From Adiantum capillus-veneris (lineage: Eukaryota > Streptophyta > Polypodiopsida > Polypodiales > Pteridaceae): a stretch of 64,000 bases of DNA. The translations under genes and the position numbers were made by a program. Below the pieces are notes generated by a model that ran no database searches, was not told the origin of the DNA, and saw only the letters and a list, made by a program, of their open reading frames with translations. Below, piece by piece: positions 46,481-57,700 of this stretch. Positions within the stretch are counted from its first letter, which is position 1. Every line of letters starts with the position of its first letter. The DNA is taken from contig CM043965.1 of NCBI GenBank assembly GCA_014529385.2, positions 59,242,933 to 59,306,932 on the forward strand, read 5' to 3'.

Positions 46481-47231
46481 TGTCACAAATGCGGGCACCA
46501 CGTGCCAATAGAAAAGAACAGACTGAACAAACTCTTCGCACTTCAATAACAACTGAACTGAGAGAGAGAGAGAGAGACGACACGCGACACGGAGTGGCGG
46601 AATTCCACCCCAGAGAGTATTGGCCCCAAACCTTGGCGCCCCTTACGGTATTTCTTTATATTGCATCATCAAAGTACAAGCCGGTACTCCAGACTCTGCA
46701 CCTTCGTACTAAAGCATGCCAGAGAATGAGCCCTAGCCTCATATTTAAAGGCCCTTGGCCTGAAAAGCAGTTTACATGAAAAGCTTTCAAACTCAAAAGC
46801 TTCTGGTCCAAAAAGCAGTTTACATGAAAAACTTTCAAACTCAAAAGCTTCTGGTCCAAAAAGCAATGCCAAAAGCTGCCAGCGCAATTTACGGAAATCC
46901 GTACAGCCTGCCACGTCATCATGTCAGCGCAATTTTCGGAATTTGTCTGCTGCCTTAGGGTTAGGGTTAGGGTTTTTGGCAGAAATTAGGGTTGCAGGTT
47001 TTAGGGTTAGGGTTTCCAAAATTAGGGTTTCAGCAGTTAGGGTTTCTGGCAGAAATTAGGGTTTGCAGGTTTTAGGGTTAGGGTTTCCAGAATTAGGGTT
47101 TCAGCAATTAGGGTTACCACGTCCTCACTCTGTGACACTTCTTCTACTGCTTCTTAGGGTTTAGGCCCCTCGGCCGGCATCTGTAAGTTGGCTCCATTCT
47201 TTAGGCTTTGACACGTCAGCAGTTTGTTACA
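46481..47231 (-). repeat. Element E 3' LTR (751 bp), rich in telomere-box motifs
   Basis: TGTCACAAATGCGG...GTTTGTTACA in plus reading. About 46955-47120 holds a dense run of TTAGGGTT and TTAGGGTTTC motifs. The minus-strand GAAATACCG...GGGGCGCC block is at 46635-46660. A 40-base stretch ending TCAAAAGCTTCTGGTCCAAA is tandemly doubled at about 46770-46865. Confidence 0.92.
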
Positions 47232-48660
47232 TCTCCCCTTCTTGAAAGAGAGTAATCGTCCGCGATTACAGCATATCTGCAAAACAACTCAAGTTAGCTC
47301 AAAAATTTCCGAGGGACATTCCGAGGGACAATCAATTTGCTCTTTTTATTAAGGAGTTAGCTTCTCCTTTCTGCTCTTTTGATCAAGGAGTTAGCTGCTC
47401 CTATCGGCTGTTTTGATCAAGGAGTTAGCTTCTCCTTTCGGTTGTTTTGATCAAGGAGTTAGCTTCTCCTTTCGTCCAGATCGGAACTCTTGATATTCCG
47501 GCGTAGTAAAATTAGCCGTCACACCCAGACCGTATGCTGATCTTCCTCGGGTGTCTTGATGTACTAAAATTACATACCCAGGCAATCTCATCCAATTAGG
47601 AATATTCACTGTTGGCACATCACAATGCAACACAAATGCTCACATATGCATGTTACAGGACATAGAAACATAAAGCCGCCAATGAACACTCCTCCCGCAT
47701 AACCTAACAAGGTCCGGGCCGGGAGATATTCAACGACTCCCTCATCACTCCTCCCGCATAACCTAAAAAGGTCTGGGCTGGGAGATATAGAGGCCTTTTA
47801 CAACCAAACGCCCCCCAGACCGCAGCCTGCATCGTTTGGAGGTGCTGAGAGTAACCACTGCTCAGACTTCTTAATACTCCTCCCGCATAACCATCCAGGT
47901 CCGGGCCGGGAGTCACAACAACAATTATTTTACAAGCATACAACCAAACGCTCCCCAGGCATCGGCCTGCGTCGTTTGGAGGTTCAAACAATACCAAAAC
48001 AGTATTTCTCACTTCTCCACCCAGGAGTAAAATCACCAATCATTGAAACCAGTATCAAACCAGCGTCAAACAATTCAAATCGGCACCAAAACAGGTTCAA
48101 AACAGATACCATCCATTTCAAACAAATTCCAAACAGGATGCTCAAATAGAACTCAAACTTAAAAAGCAATCTCGACATCAATCGAGCTCGAAAAGTCGAC
48201 TGACTTTCCATCCTGAAACCTGCACCAAAAATTAGGGTTAGGTTTCTTCCATAAGGTCATAGCCGAGCACAGCATGGTCCATCAGCTCTTGGACAAACAG
48301 TGTTTCTTTGGCAGTGATGGTAGTCCCATGATAGCAATCGCACTCGGTCTCCAAGTTCATCTGCTCGTGAAGAGACATCTACTGGGAGATGTTGAGAAAC
48401 TTCAAGTTATAATCTGCTAGGGTTTTCATGGCAAGCATTTCAGGATACCCCACTCTGCCAGAAGTTGCACTTTGGAGTATGCTGCTTGGTAGTTGTAGAA
48501 ATCAACATCTGCATAGCACTGCTTCTGAGAAAAAACAGTGACTTGAAACAAATCTGGATTCTTCTCTTGCAAGTGATCTTAATTGGCTTATGCCTTGTAA
48601 GACGCTGCGATGAAGACGGGAGCGCGCCCGATGCGCGATGAAGTAAGGGTGGGAGTGGCT
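47232..48660 (-). other. Element E interior, non-coding
   Basis: No coding domain. It holds four 34-bp repeats (47351-47486) and three diverged blocks with CTCCTCCCGCATAACC...GGTCCGGGC...GGGAG (about 47687, 47748 and 47877). Blocks with CAAACG..CCCCAG..GCCTGC.TCGTTTGGAGGT recur near 47795 and 47945. The blocks look like expanded regulatory or structural RNA sequence, not genes. Confidence 0.7.
47351..47486. repeat. Tandem repeat, 4 x 34 bp
   Basis: AAGGAGTTAGCTTCTCCTTT recurs at 47351, 47385, 47419 and 47453. Each unit is a small palindrome (AAGGAG...CTCCTT) with a TTTTGATC spacer. Confidence 0.9.
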
Positions 48661-48663
48661 AAT

Positions 48664-49143
48664 AAGTCCGGGTTGGAGGGCGAAGATATCCTCGAATAAA
48701 GCTTGTCTGCTCTTTTGTGGGACCGGTATGCTTTCAGAAAAGCAAGTCCGGGTTGGAGGGCGAAGATATCCTCGAATAAAGCTTGTCTGCTCTTTTGTGG
48801 GACCGGTATGCTTTCAGAAAAGCAAGTCCGGGTTGGAGGGCGAAGATATCCTCGAATAAAGCTTGTCTGCTCTTTTGTGGGACCGGTATGCTTTCAGAAA
48901 AGCAAGTCCGGGTTGGAGGGCGAAGATATCCTCGAATAAAGCTTGTCTGCTCTTTTGTGGGACCGGTATGCTTTCAGAAAAGCAAGTCCGGGTTGGAGGG
49001 CGAAGATATCCTCGAATAAAGCTTGTCTCCTCTTTTGTGGGACAGGTATGCTTTCAGAAAAGCAAGTCCGGGTTGGAGGGCGAAGATATCCTCGAATAAA
49101 GCTTGTCTGCTCTTTTGTGGGACCGGTACGCTTTCAGAAAAGC
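48664..49143. repeat. Tandem repeat, 6 x 80 bp
   Basis: Units start AAGTCCGGGTTGGAGGGCG at 48664, 48744, 48824, 48904, 48984 and 49064. Only a few single-base differences are seen (for example CTCC for CTGC and ACAGG for ACCGG near 49028-49045). The array ends 11 bp from the element E primer-binding site, so it lies in the leader of the element. The period is not a multiple of 3, so frames through it are artefacts. Confidence 0.97.
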
Positions 49144-49154
49144 ACACGCCTGAT

Positions 49155-49166
49155 GCTCTGATACCA
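49155..49166 (-). other. Element E primer-binding site
   Basis: TGGTATCAGAGC on the minus strand, one base from the 5' LTR end at 49168; initiator tRNA-Met type. Confidence 0.9.
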
Positions 49167-49167
49167 C

Positions 49168-49922
49168 TGTCACAAATGCGGGCACCACGTGCCAATAGAA
49201 AAGAACAGACTGAACAAACTCTTCGCACTTCAATAACAACTGAACTCAGAGAGAGAGAGAGAGAGAGACGACACGCGACACGGAGTGGCGGAATTCCACC
49301 CCAGAGAGTATTGGCCCCAAACCTTGGCGCCCCTTACGGTATTTCTTTATATTGCATCATCAAAGTACAAGCCAGTACTCCAGACTCTGCACCTTCGTAC
49401 TGAAGCATGCCAGAGAATGAGCCCTAGCCTCATATTTAAAGGCCCTTGGCCTGAAAAGCAGTTTACATGAAAAGCTTTCAAACTCAAAAGCTTCTGGTCC
49501 AAAAAGCAGTTTACATGAAAAACTTTCAAACTCAAAAGCTTCTGGTCCAAAAAGCAATGCCAAAAGCTGCCAGCGCAATTTACGGAAATCCGTACAGCCT
49601 GCCACGTCATCATGTCAGCGCAATTTTCGGAATTTGTCTGCTGCCTTAGGGTTAGGGTTAGGGTTTTTGGCAGAAATTAGGGTTGCAGGTTTTAGGGTTA
49701 GGGTTTCCAAAATTAGGGTTTCAGCAGTTAGGGTTTCTGGCAGAAATTAGGGTTTGCAGGTTTTAGGGTTAGGGTTTCCAGAATTAGGGTTTCAGAAATT
49801 AGGGTTAACACGTCCTCACTCTGTGACACTTCTTCTACTGCTTCTTAGCGTTTAGGCCCCTCGGCCGGCAACTGTAGGTTGGCTCCATTCTTTAGGCTTT
49901 GACACGTTAGCAGTTTGTTACA
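49168..49922 (-). repeat. Element E 5' LTR (755 bp)
   Basis: Near-identical partner of 46481-47231, with the same telo-box cluster at about 49645-49810. The GA run near 49250-49268 is slightly longer than in the other LTR. Confidence 0.92.
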
Positions 49923-49927
49923 TTCCT
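49923..49927. repeat. Right TSD of element E (TTCCT)
   Basis: Identical to 46476-46480. Confidence 0.9.
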
Positions 49928-50031
49928 AGTACGTAGGTACTAACAGTCAGTGTCTGCTAAGACGGTTTATGGCTTTTGTCGGTTTTGCAGGCGTAATCGC
50001 GGTCGATTACAATGCTTTCAAGAGGGGGGTA

Positions 50032-50542
50032 TGTCACAAAGTGATGACGTGGCGGACAGCAGAAACCCTAATTTCCGGATATCGCGGAGGCTTTTAAAAA
50101 AATAATAATAATAATAAATTTAATGATAAGCGACGCGAATCTTGCTTTTTCTCCATGCCATGAGAAAGAGAGAGAACTTGCCTTTTTTTTTTTTTAAAGA
50201 CTCTCTAAGAGAGAGAGAGAGAACTGATGCTTTTTATTTTAAAAGTTTTTGGGGCTCTGCTTTTGGGCATCCCTTGTACCTTTAAATAATTGGTGAGGGC
50301 TTCACTTCTCAGAGCATCTGGACGCACAGTCTGAGAGTGAATCCCGACCCACTCTCTTGTACTTTGAATTGATTAATATAAAAAGAAATACCGAAAGGGG
50401 CGCCAGTCTTTGGTGTCAATATCTCTAGGCACGGAACTTCCCCGAGCTAGTGCAAATCTATTGTGATCTGTGAATTGTTTTAAAGTGGTTATTTGGTGTT
50501 GTCGTGGTTGATTCTTGACTTGGAGTGTCCAAGTCTGTCACA
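50032..50542 (+). repeat. Gypsy-3 3' LTR (511 bp)
   Basis: TGTCACAAAGTGATG...GTCTGTCACA. It is preceded by TTTCAAGAGGGGGGTA, the same polypurine tract as Gypsy-1. It differs from the 5' LTR by an AATAATAATAA expansion near 50100 and many substitutions. Confidence 0.93.
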
Positions 50543-50547
50543 AAAAC
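50543..50547. repeat. Right TSD of Gypsy-3 (AAAAC)
   Basis: Identical to 32258-32262. Confidence 0.9.
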
Positions 50548-51799
50548 CCAGCAAAATCATCAGATACAAAACGAAGAACACAGAAGTGTTCTGTCATGTG
50601 AAGGCTCCATAGAAGAGCTGAAGGATATCCACAGAGGCTATGTCCCGACCATGGGGGATATGTTCCCAACATCAAGGGCAATATGTAAGGATTGCCTAAG
50701 TGAAATCTTGAACGAAGGAAGGGACACACATCATGCTAATGGAACATGCGAAAATTGCATTGGCGCCACAAAGACCATAGAGATTGAAATCTGACCCATG
50801 TGAAGAAGACCGCAAATCGTTGAAGGGAAGTTGGAAGAATCCCAAAAGCCCAGAACCCTTTGTGGAAAACTGTCGAGGGAAAGCGGAGGCGCATACATGC
50901 CGATATGCAATAAAGGAGGCCAACGTAAACCGACAATCCCAACGCAAGTGTCAGACAGTCTCATCACAGGTTGAACATCTGACACAATGAGAAGAGCTGA
51001 TTTTACACACACTAAGGAGAGTTCCAACAACAAGAACTCCTAGCAAGCAACACCATAGAAACAGACATTCCTTTAGAGACAAATGGCTCTTCCAAAATTG
51101 AAGTAAGAGACTTTCTCCAACATTGATTAAATTATGCATAGACAATAGCACATTACAATGGTCAGCCAGCCAAGACTCAACCAGGAGAGAAGCATAAATG
51201 TTGCGGGCAGAAATGGCAACAAAAGGTGTGTCCCATATAGTCCAATCAGACGTACGGCATCCATTGGCCAGTGGCGGAACAAGCAAGAAGTAGCATTGGC
51301 TCAAGTGTGCCCCAAATCTGATGAGAATGCACACCCAAACCAAAGCGTGTAGCTGACTGAGGAAGACGAAGCATATTCCCGAACATGTCAACCACATCAT
51401 CCACCGTATGTATGCCACGACAATAAAGGAAGTATGCCTAGCATGGCGAACGGTCAACCAAAGTAAGAGAGAATGCCCTACTTTAGTGAATGCTTTCCAA
51501 GCATAGCGAATTCCCATTCGGTTCTTGTCTCCCATGCCATGAAAGATGAACAATAATGGCTTTCCAAGCAAAGTAAACTAGAGGTAACCGAGCATCCAGG
51601 AATATGACCGACCATCTTGCCAAACACAATCTCCCATAGGGACGTCTGCCAATGACCAAAGGTGGAAGTGGTAATATGCTGACATAGTGAGGCAATCATG
51701 CTTGTCCATGGTTAAGATTGATGCGCAAGAGTATAGGTAATAACATGGCCTTCCCCGCAAGAGCGTGGCGGCAAAATTCCAAAATATTGAGTCCCCTCA

Positions 51800-51804
51800 A
51801 AACG
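51800..51804. repeat. Left TSD of Gypsy-2 (AAACG)
   Basis: Matches 59318-59322. Confidence 0.88.
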
Positions 51805-53073
51805 TGTCAGGTGCACATCTAACCCAATGTGCATGTGGACAAGCTACTTCAAGTCTAGGGTTCATGTCGTCTTAGGAAGTGTTCTGGCACCTTTGTGAGT
51901 CCGTTCACAACCCGTCCATGTCCAAGCACTTAAGTAGTTGCATATCCTCAAGTTGCACACAGCATGATCATCAGCATTACAGTCAGAAACCATCGTGAGC
52001 ATTTTACAGGGCACAGAACCCATTTTTTCTATTTTAGCCATTTTTCACTTATTATTAGTAAGTGACTTTGTTGGGAAACTGGGTAAGGCAATTTTGCTAA
52101 GTTAATATATAAGGAAACTGCCAGTCATTTGGTGGAAGCAGAAGAAGAAAGGAGAGCACAGGCAACCCTTTGCAGCAGGCTCTCTATCCTTCCTTCTCAA
52201 GCAAGAACCTCAGCAAACATTGGCGTTTTTCAGCAGATAACCACAGCGTTTTCAGCATCCATTCCAACGTTGCAGATCGGCCTTTGGACTAGCATTTGCA
52301 GCACTCAGCAGCCAGTGTTTTCTGTCCAATCAATCAGCGTTTTTGTAGCAGATCAAATCAACGTTTTCAGCAAGCAAGCATAAACGTTTTCTGTCCAGTT
52401 AGAGCAGCATTTGCAGCAGGTCAAATCAGCATTTTTGTAGCAGGATAACCAGCGTTCTCAGCCCTGCTATCCAGCGTTTTTAGCAGGTGAAACCAGCGTC
52501 TTTTCAGCCCTGAAACCAACGTTTTCAGCCAGCCGTCGTCCTCATCGTCACTGCCCTCGTCGTCGCCGACTTAGAACCTCATTGCATCATAGCATCAAAA
52601 ACTTGCATCAGCACCTTGTATCAGATTGTGCAATCAATAGCATAGACTTCTCTCGCCATCGAGAGAGGGGCCCTTGGAGGAGGGTTTGACAACTTTTCTG
52701 GTGCTGTATTCTTCTCTCTCTATCTCTTAGTCTCAATAATAGTTACCCGGAACGGGAAATCGGAACATGGAACGGGGAACGGCAACATGCATGAAATGCC
52801 ATTCCCTGTTTCGGATACTCACGTTTGAAACACGAAATGGGGGGATGGGAACGCGGAACGGGGATTTGAAAATGATTTGAAAATGGCCATTCCCTATAAC
52901 TATGGTCTCAATACCTTCATTCACACTGTTTATCCACTTTGTTTGTGATCATTTGCACTCTCTCACTAAAGGAACGGAAGGCTCTCCCTTCCGTAAGTAA
53001 AAGGAACCCTTAAGCACAGTTCGGAGCACTCATCTTGAGCAAAGTTCAATATTCACTTCCGTTGCACCTTACA
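51805..53073 (+). repeat. Gypsy-2 5' LTR (1269 bp with MITE)
   Basis: TGTCAGGTGCACATC...TTGCACCTTACA. It includes many CAGCGTTTTCAGC-type short repeats (52200-52540) also present in the 3' LTR. A TATATAAGGAAACTGCC promoter-like box is near 52106. Confidence 0.92.
52738..52904. mobile_element. hAT-type MITE (167 bp) in the Gypsy-2 5' LTR
   Basis: Ends AATAGTTACCCGGAACGG (52738) and, on the other strand, CATAGTTATAGGGAATGG (52904). Flanked by exact 8-bp GTCTCAAT at 52730-52737 and 52905-52912. The interior is GGAACG-rich with no coding capacity. The 3' LTR shows the empty site (TCTCAGTCTCAGTACCTTC near 59145). The terminus resembles the left end of hAT copy C (12315), its likely autonomous relative. 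Confidence 0.92.
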
Positions 53074-53307
53074 TTGGTATCAAAGTTTTGGCAGTGTTCT
53101 GTATCACTCAAGGAAAGAACCACAAGAATTTTTTTGCTTGTTGCGGTCGAATGTAACCCAAGTCCTCTTGGGCGTGTCGATTCCTAATTGTGTTTTTAAG
53201 GAGTGACAGGAATCCCAAGAAAGAAGGGCTTGTCCAGCATCCCCTTGTTCCTCTTTTCACTCATTGAGAGCGGACCATGTACTTAGCGGCCGGCCAATCG
53301 ACGTGAG

Positions 53308-54675
53308 GTGGGAAAAAGCAACCTTGGTGTGAGCGCAAGGCCGCCAAGGGGTGCGCCCACGGGAGAGAGAAGAGCTCGGGTAAGAGAAGATCCTTCTCTA
53401 GCACAGATTGCAAGCGAAAGAAGAACCCCAAGAACAACAAGACCCCAAGTTCCTCGTGAACGTAAGAACCCAAGATCTCAATGTAACGTCATCACCCGAA
53501 GCGGAATGGATACTTTGCATGAAGGTGATGAGCATAAAGGAGGTGAAGAAGAATTTTCCCCACGAGGAGGTTTTTCCGACCCTCCCCCTTCCCCATCTAC
53601 GCCACGGTTTGCATCAAATCCGATGGAGGCTTTGGTCAAGTCGATGATGGACATGATGCTACAACAAGAGGCGCAACGCGCTACCTTGCGAGCGCGAAGA
53701 ACGACGGTTAGCCTTGGAGAGTGAACGTGAGCAAGCGCGCTTGGCGGCTGAAGAAAGACGGTTAGCCTTGGAGCGTGAGCACGAGCAAACGCGCTTGGCG
53801 GCCGAAGAAAGACGAGCGGCCTTGGAGTTAGAGCGTGAGGCGCAGAGAGACCAACGCATGCAAGAGTTGATCCTACAGGTACTCACCTCGAAACCTGAGC
53901 TGGTCAAAGATGTTGGTGGTTCATCAAGTGGCGCAAGCCGAGATTCGGACTCCAGCAACCCCGTCACCGAGAAGTTGGCATTCAGTAAGTATGACTGTAA
54001 AATGGAAGCTAATGTTATTCATTCTTGGTTGCATCAATTTAATGCTTATTTTGCGACAACTAAGAAGACAAGGAATAGCAAAGTTTTGACGACAGTCATG
54101 TATCTTGCCGTGATGCCATAAATTCGTATCAAGCATGGCAAGAGGAGCAATTGACCGTGCACCTAGAGGAAGCCGAGGTAGGCGTGCCCCTTTCTTTCAG
54201 TTGGGCCGACTTCCAAGACAAGCTCAAGGCGCGGTTCTTGCCACCTCAGTACCTAGCGCGGTTAAAGGAAGATTGGCGCAATCTTAAGCAGAATAGTACT
54301 CCAGTCATGTCTTTTTCTAACCGTGTTTTGCAGCTTGGCACCCAATTATGCAACTCGGATGCGATGGGCAAAGAGGCTTTCATTTTCGGGTTGGACGACT
54401 ATATCAGGTTTGATATGGAAATCTTCGATCCCGTGGATCTTAACAAGGCGGTAGCGATTGCTCTTGCACACGAGATGAAGAACAACAAAGGAAAGCCTAA
54501 GGAGAACAAGTCGTCTGAGCGTCTCAAAGTACCTCTCAGACTTCTCAGAACCCGCGAAACGGTAAGAACAGTAAGAATGGTAACTCTTCTAGCCAATCTT
54601 CCTCTAATCCTTCAGAAAAGAACTCTCAAAATGAATCTAAGGGTAAAGCTAAAGCACCTGCAAAACCTAAGCTAA
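53308..54675 (+). pseudogene. Gypsy-2 gag, frameshifted
   Basis: Frames at 53308-53724, 53714-54121 and 54151-54675 together give an Arg-rich start, a coiled-coil segment with repeated RLAAEERR units (53715-53840), and a capsid-like region (about 53990-54480). A frameshift near 53705 and a disruption at 54120-54150 break it. The first frame lacks an obvious ATG near its start; the true start is unclear. Confidence 0.75.
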
Positions 54676-54734
54676 CCCCGGATGAAAAAGCTGCACAAGG
54701 AATTATAGGAGGATACATAACGGGTAAAAAACAA

Positions 54735-57700
54735 GTGATTTATGCTAAGGAAGGTAGATGTTATCAATGTCACGTCAAGAGTCACATTAAGAAGACTTGT
54801 CCTAAGACAGCCCCACCTAAAGAACCCAAAGAACCCACAGCTACCACAAGCACCTTAATGAATCAATCTGCATCATCACATGTTTCTGACACACATATTG
54901 ATGAGTCTCTCATGAAGTGTTATGGTCATGTGAAGGGTCAGCGTTTTCTCATATTGTTTGCTCCAAGTAGTATGCATGATGTGATTAGTGCCTCTCTTGT
55001 AGAGAGAGCCCGCCTAGAGGTTAGTCAAACATCTCCTCTCGAGGTGTCTGGCTCCGCTCCCGGTATGGACTCTCTCATCACACAAGAGTGCCGTCATGTG
55101 TTGTTTTCGGTCCAACAAGCTGCCTTCCATAGGAAATTTGTCGTGTCTCCTCTTTCAGGATGTGATATGCTTTTGGGCATTAGATGGTTTCGTGAGCATA
55201 ACCCTCTCATTGATTGGGAGGATAATACTCTCATTTTAAATGCCAAAAGTGACTCTCCCATGATCATTCGTGCTGAGGAGGGTTTGCATTCTTCGCCTCT
55301 CATTTCTCATGTACAGGCAAAGCGTGAATTACGACGAGGAGCACAAGCGGCATTCATCTATGCCGCTCCACTTACCCAGAGCATTCAGGTTCCAGACAGG
55401 TATTCAGCTTTGTTTATCAAGTTTAAGCATCTCTTTTTGCAGGATGATCTTTCACCCCATCTCCCACCCGAGAGGCCGGAGGACCATCGCATCGAGTTTA
55501 CGGAGGGGATACAGCTTGTCAGTAAGGCTCCCTACCGTTTGAACAAGACTCGGGAAGAAGAGTTAGAGCGGCAACTCACGGAGTTGGTGGCCAGAGGATT
55601 CATACGTCCAAGTGTAAGTCCTTTTGTTGCTCCTATTTTGTTTGTCCGCAAGAAAGATGATTCGTCTCGTTTGTGTGTTGATTACAGGGCATTGAACAAG
55701 ATAACCGTCAAGAACAAGTTTCTGATGCCTCACATTGAGTATATCCTCGATAGGCTCAATGGGGCAAAGGTTTTCAGTAAGGTCGATCTCAAGAGTGGAT
55801 ACCATCAGGTAAGGGTATTCAAAGGCGACAACTTCAAGACTGCTTTTCGCACAGAGCGAAGGCAATGGGAGTATGTAGTCATGCCTTTTGGATTGACAGG
55901 TGCCGTGGATACATTTAACCGTCTCATGGTAGGCCGTTTTGGCGATATGGTTGGTGTATGTGTGTTTATCTTTCTTGATGATATTCTCATTTTTTCTGCA
56001 TCGTGGGAACAACATGAAAAGGATGTAGAAAGGGTACTAACTCGTTCAAATAAGTGTCAATTATACATTGCAGCTAAGAAATCTGAGTTTTTTCTCACTG
56101 AAGTTACTTATCTGGGTTATATCATTTCTACAAAAGGCGTCAAGCTAGACCCCACGAAGGTGGAACATGTACGTAATTGGGATTTACCCAAAACTACATA
56201 TGACGTGCATTCTTTTCTTGGCTTATGTCAGGCATATAGTTCGCACATAGAGAATTTTGCACGCATTGCGGCACCCATGACTGATGTTTTGAAAGGGTAG
56301 AGACTCACCGACAGTGCGTGGATTTGCCCGAGGCTGCCATTGAGGCTTTCGCAGCTCTCAAGGTTGCGGTGACAGAAGCGCCATGTCTTATCCTTGCCTC
56401 TTGGGATGATCCCTTTGAGGTATGGACGGATGCGAGCAATGTCGCCATAGGCGCTGTGCTTCAGCAGCATGGTCGTCCAGTTGCTTTCCTTAGTTGAAAG
56501 CTCAATAGTGCAAAAAAGAACTATTCAGTTTATGATAAAGAACTTTTGTCTGCTATTCACTTTCTTAAGCATTGAAAGCATTTTCTATATGGTAGAGAGT
56601 TCACAGTTCGCACATATCACAAAGCCCTCAAGTGGCTCCAGTCTATGCCTAGTGCACATTGGAGTGATCACCAAGCACGGTGGTCACAATTTTTTGAGCA
56701 ATTTGGAGGTTTGATTGAGTATGTGCATGGAAAAGCTAACCCTGTTTTGCAGATGCATTAAGTCGCAAAGGACAGATCTTGGCTCTTGAGTCAAGATCCA
56801 CAGTTTCTCTTCAGGGTGTGTCTTTCGACAGCATGAAGAACCAGTACGCAGATACCGAGTTTGGTAAGCAATGGTTGCACGCTCTTGCTTCCCAAGGGCC
56901 TAGCAACTATCTCATTTGCGAAAGTTTGTTGTATTTTTGTCACCGTCTATGTGTGTTGCCCTCTCTTAGGACAACCATATTGCACGATGCACATGACTCT
57001 CTCATGGGTGGGCATAGGGGAATGAACACCACTCTAGAAAAAATAGAAAGATTCTTTTATTGGCCTAAAATGCGAAAGGATGTGTTTCGTTATGTTACAC
57101 AGTGTACTATTTGTCAAAAGGTAAAAGCTTCTCAAAGTAAGCAGCAAGGCCTCTTGCTTCCGCTGCCTGTTCCCGATAGACCCTTTCAAGATACTTACAT
57201 GGATTTTGTGACTAGCCTTCCACCTAGTTGGCATTCAAGGAACACTCAATGTTTGACAATTGTTGATTGTTTCAGCAAGTTTTGCATGTTGATTCCTTGT
57301 AAGGCCACAGTCACCCCACAAGATGTGGCACGCTTGTTTATTAAGTAACCCCTATGTGGTTTGCCAAAATCAATTGTTTCAGATGGGGATGTTAAAGTCC
57401 AATTTTTGGTCCGCACTCTTTGAAAATTTTGGCAGTAAGTTCAATTTTTCTTCGGCTTTTCATCCACAGTCTGATGGTCAGACAGAGATTTACAATCAGT
57501 TGGCTTTTGATGTTTTAAAGTCATATGTGCATGATCAGCAGTCTCATTGAGAGCTCTATCTCCCATTGATTCAGGCTATTTTGAATGAGTCTTATTCCTC
57601 TGTCATTGGTCGAACTCCATATGAGGCAGCCTTTGGACGTCCGTTCCAGTCACTTTAGACTCGCCCGGTCAGTCCAATGCCTGATGCCAATGCTGAAAGT

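Larger units (their letters stand above)
46481..49922 (-). mobile_element. Element E: non-autonomous LTR retrotransposon (3442 bp)
   Basis: Minus-strand element with LTRs at 46481-47231 (3') and 49168-49922 (5') and a TSD TTCCT. The primer-binding site is TGGTATCAGAGC on the minus strand (49155-49166). A purine-rich tract on the minus strand (CTTTCAAGAAGGGGAGA, 47232-47248) adjoins the 3' LTR. The 1.9-kb interior has no gag or pol motif on either strand. It must be mobilised in trans, perhaps by a Gypsy-1/3 relative. The LTRs are close but not identical (for example CATCTGTAAG against CAACTGTAGG). Confidence 0.93.
32263..50542 (+). mobile_element. Gypsy-3 LTR retrotransposon (old; hosts two nested elements)
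   Basis: LTRs at 32263-32797 and 50032-50542, TSD AAAAC on both sides, a TGGTATCAGAGC primer-binding site at 32799-32810, and a polypurine tract (CAAGAGGGGGGTA) just before 50032. The internal region is interrupted by Gypsy-1 (33123-41823) and element E (46481-49922). Without them the element is about 6.1 kb. The two LTRs differ at many positions and by indels, so the insertion is old compared with Gypsy-1. Confidence 0.93.
50543..51804 (-). pseudogene. LINE-4 ORF2 C-terminal segment (zf-RVT), broken
   Basis: Minus strand. Reads from 51804 downward: a post-RT helical region, an AWKAIIVHLSWH stretch near 51560, then a zf-RVT-like motif CVRCSTCDETV followed by HLRWDC (about 50925-50985) with a stop inside. 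Several frameshifts (pieces at 51483-51695, 50951-51571 and 50696-50947). It joins the segment at 59318-61899 across Gypsy-2: the AAACG TSD lies at both edges and orientation and domain order agree. Confidence 0.7.

Noticed and set aside
46953-47120. Interstitial telomere array
   Set aside because: Motifs are irregularly spaced and lie inside LTRs in two copies, so they are LTR sequence and not a relocated chromosome end.
48664-49143. Possible CRISPR-like array
   Set aside because: Units are contiguous 80-bp tandem copies with no unique spacers, in plant LTR DNA.
48703-49403. Repeated 72-126 aa frames (MSALLWDRYAFRK...) that could look like a repeat protein
   Set aside because: They arise from an 80-bp tandem repeat read in rotating frames; the period is not a multiple of 3 and there is no selection for frame.
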